The position numbers were made by a program, and so were the translations under genes. This document shows, piece by piece, positions 24,560 through 24,581 of a stretch of 24,581 bases of DNA (within the stretch, counting starts at the first letter, position 1; each line of letters begins with the position of its first letter). Below the pieces are notes generated by a model that had not been told where the DNA came from, made no database searches, and saw nothing but the letters and a program-made list of their open reading frames with translations. Source of the stretch: Lachnospira sp. UBA4285 (lineage in GTDB: Bacteria; Bacillota; Clostridia; Lachnospirales; Lachnospiraceae); contig DGVL01000043.1 in NCBI GenBank assembly GCA_002394965.1, forward strand, positions 19,123-43,703. Reading direction: 5' to 3'.

Positions 24560-24581
24560 ACAATAGCCTGCTAATAAAAAG

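Noticed and set aside
1..24581. tRNA, rRNA, CRISPR arrays, insertion sequences or phage genes
   Set aside because: No cloverleaf, regularly spaced repeats, transposase or integrase motifs were recognised on either strand; genes fill almost the whole window.

Overview
The window looks like a Bacillota (Firmicutes) chromosome, most likely a GC-rich member of the Lachnospiraceae or a close relative. The reasons are strong purine-rich ribosome binding sites, long chains of overlapping genes, a Gram-positive-type pel gene order with no pelB/pelC outer-membrane genes, and small secreted proteins with an E-G-V-Y-x-A-S-G leader. The genus is not determinable from the sequence alone.

Region 1 (1-15209, + strand) reads as one long operon with mostly overlapping or near-abutting genes. 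It contains the 3' end of a PelD-like c-di-GMP receptor, PelE, a large GT-C-like membrane protein, a DUF4874/DUF4832 TIM-barrel-like protein, a DUF2194/PelA-like protein, PelF and PelG. These are followed by a second glycosylation block: a DUF2304 membrane protein, a GT4 transferase, a DPM1-like GT2, a Stealth-family sugar-phosphate transferase and a PF14907-type nucleotidyltransferase. The first block should polymerise and export a Pel-like polysaccharide under c-di-GMP control. The second could make a lipid-linked sugar and add sugar or sugar-phosphate groups to Pel or to another polymer (inference).

Region 2 (about 13896-19783) is the most unusual part. A promoter-like site drives two small AT-rich paralogous genes. 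Their proteins share a nearly identical 22-residue leader without a hydrophobic core, followed by divergent beta-rich domains. Around them lie a nucleotidyltransferase, an ABC exporter without a C39 peptidase domain, a PqqD-HPr-kinase-like fusion and an S26-type Ser/His peptidase. The kinase, nucleotidyltransferase, PqqD-domain and ABC set resembles the tailoring and export part of lasso-peptide clusters such as paeninodin, but no lasso cyclase or transglutaminase-like leader protease is present. I propose a leader-guided modification, cleavage and export system for small beta-sandwich-like proteins.

Region 3 (19821-24559) encodes c-di-GMP turnover. One ORF carries a PAS-like region, a degenerate GGDEF, an intact EAL and further PAS-like regions. 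It stops in the middle of a second degenerate GGDEF domain, and the second half of that domain begins the next ORF, which overlaps by one base and continues into PAS, GAF and an intact GGDEF. This looks like one ancestral gene split by a frameshift. No tRNA, rRNA, CRISPR array or insertion sequence was seen, and no gene-free stretch exceeds 300 bases.
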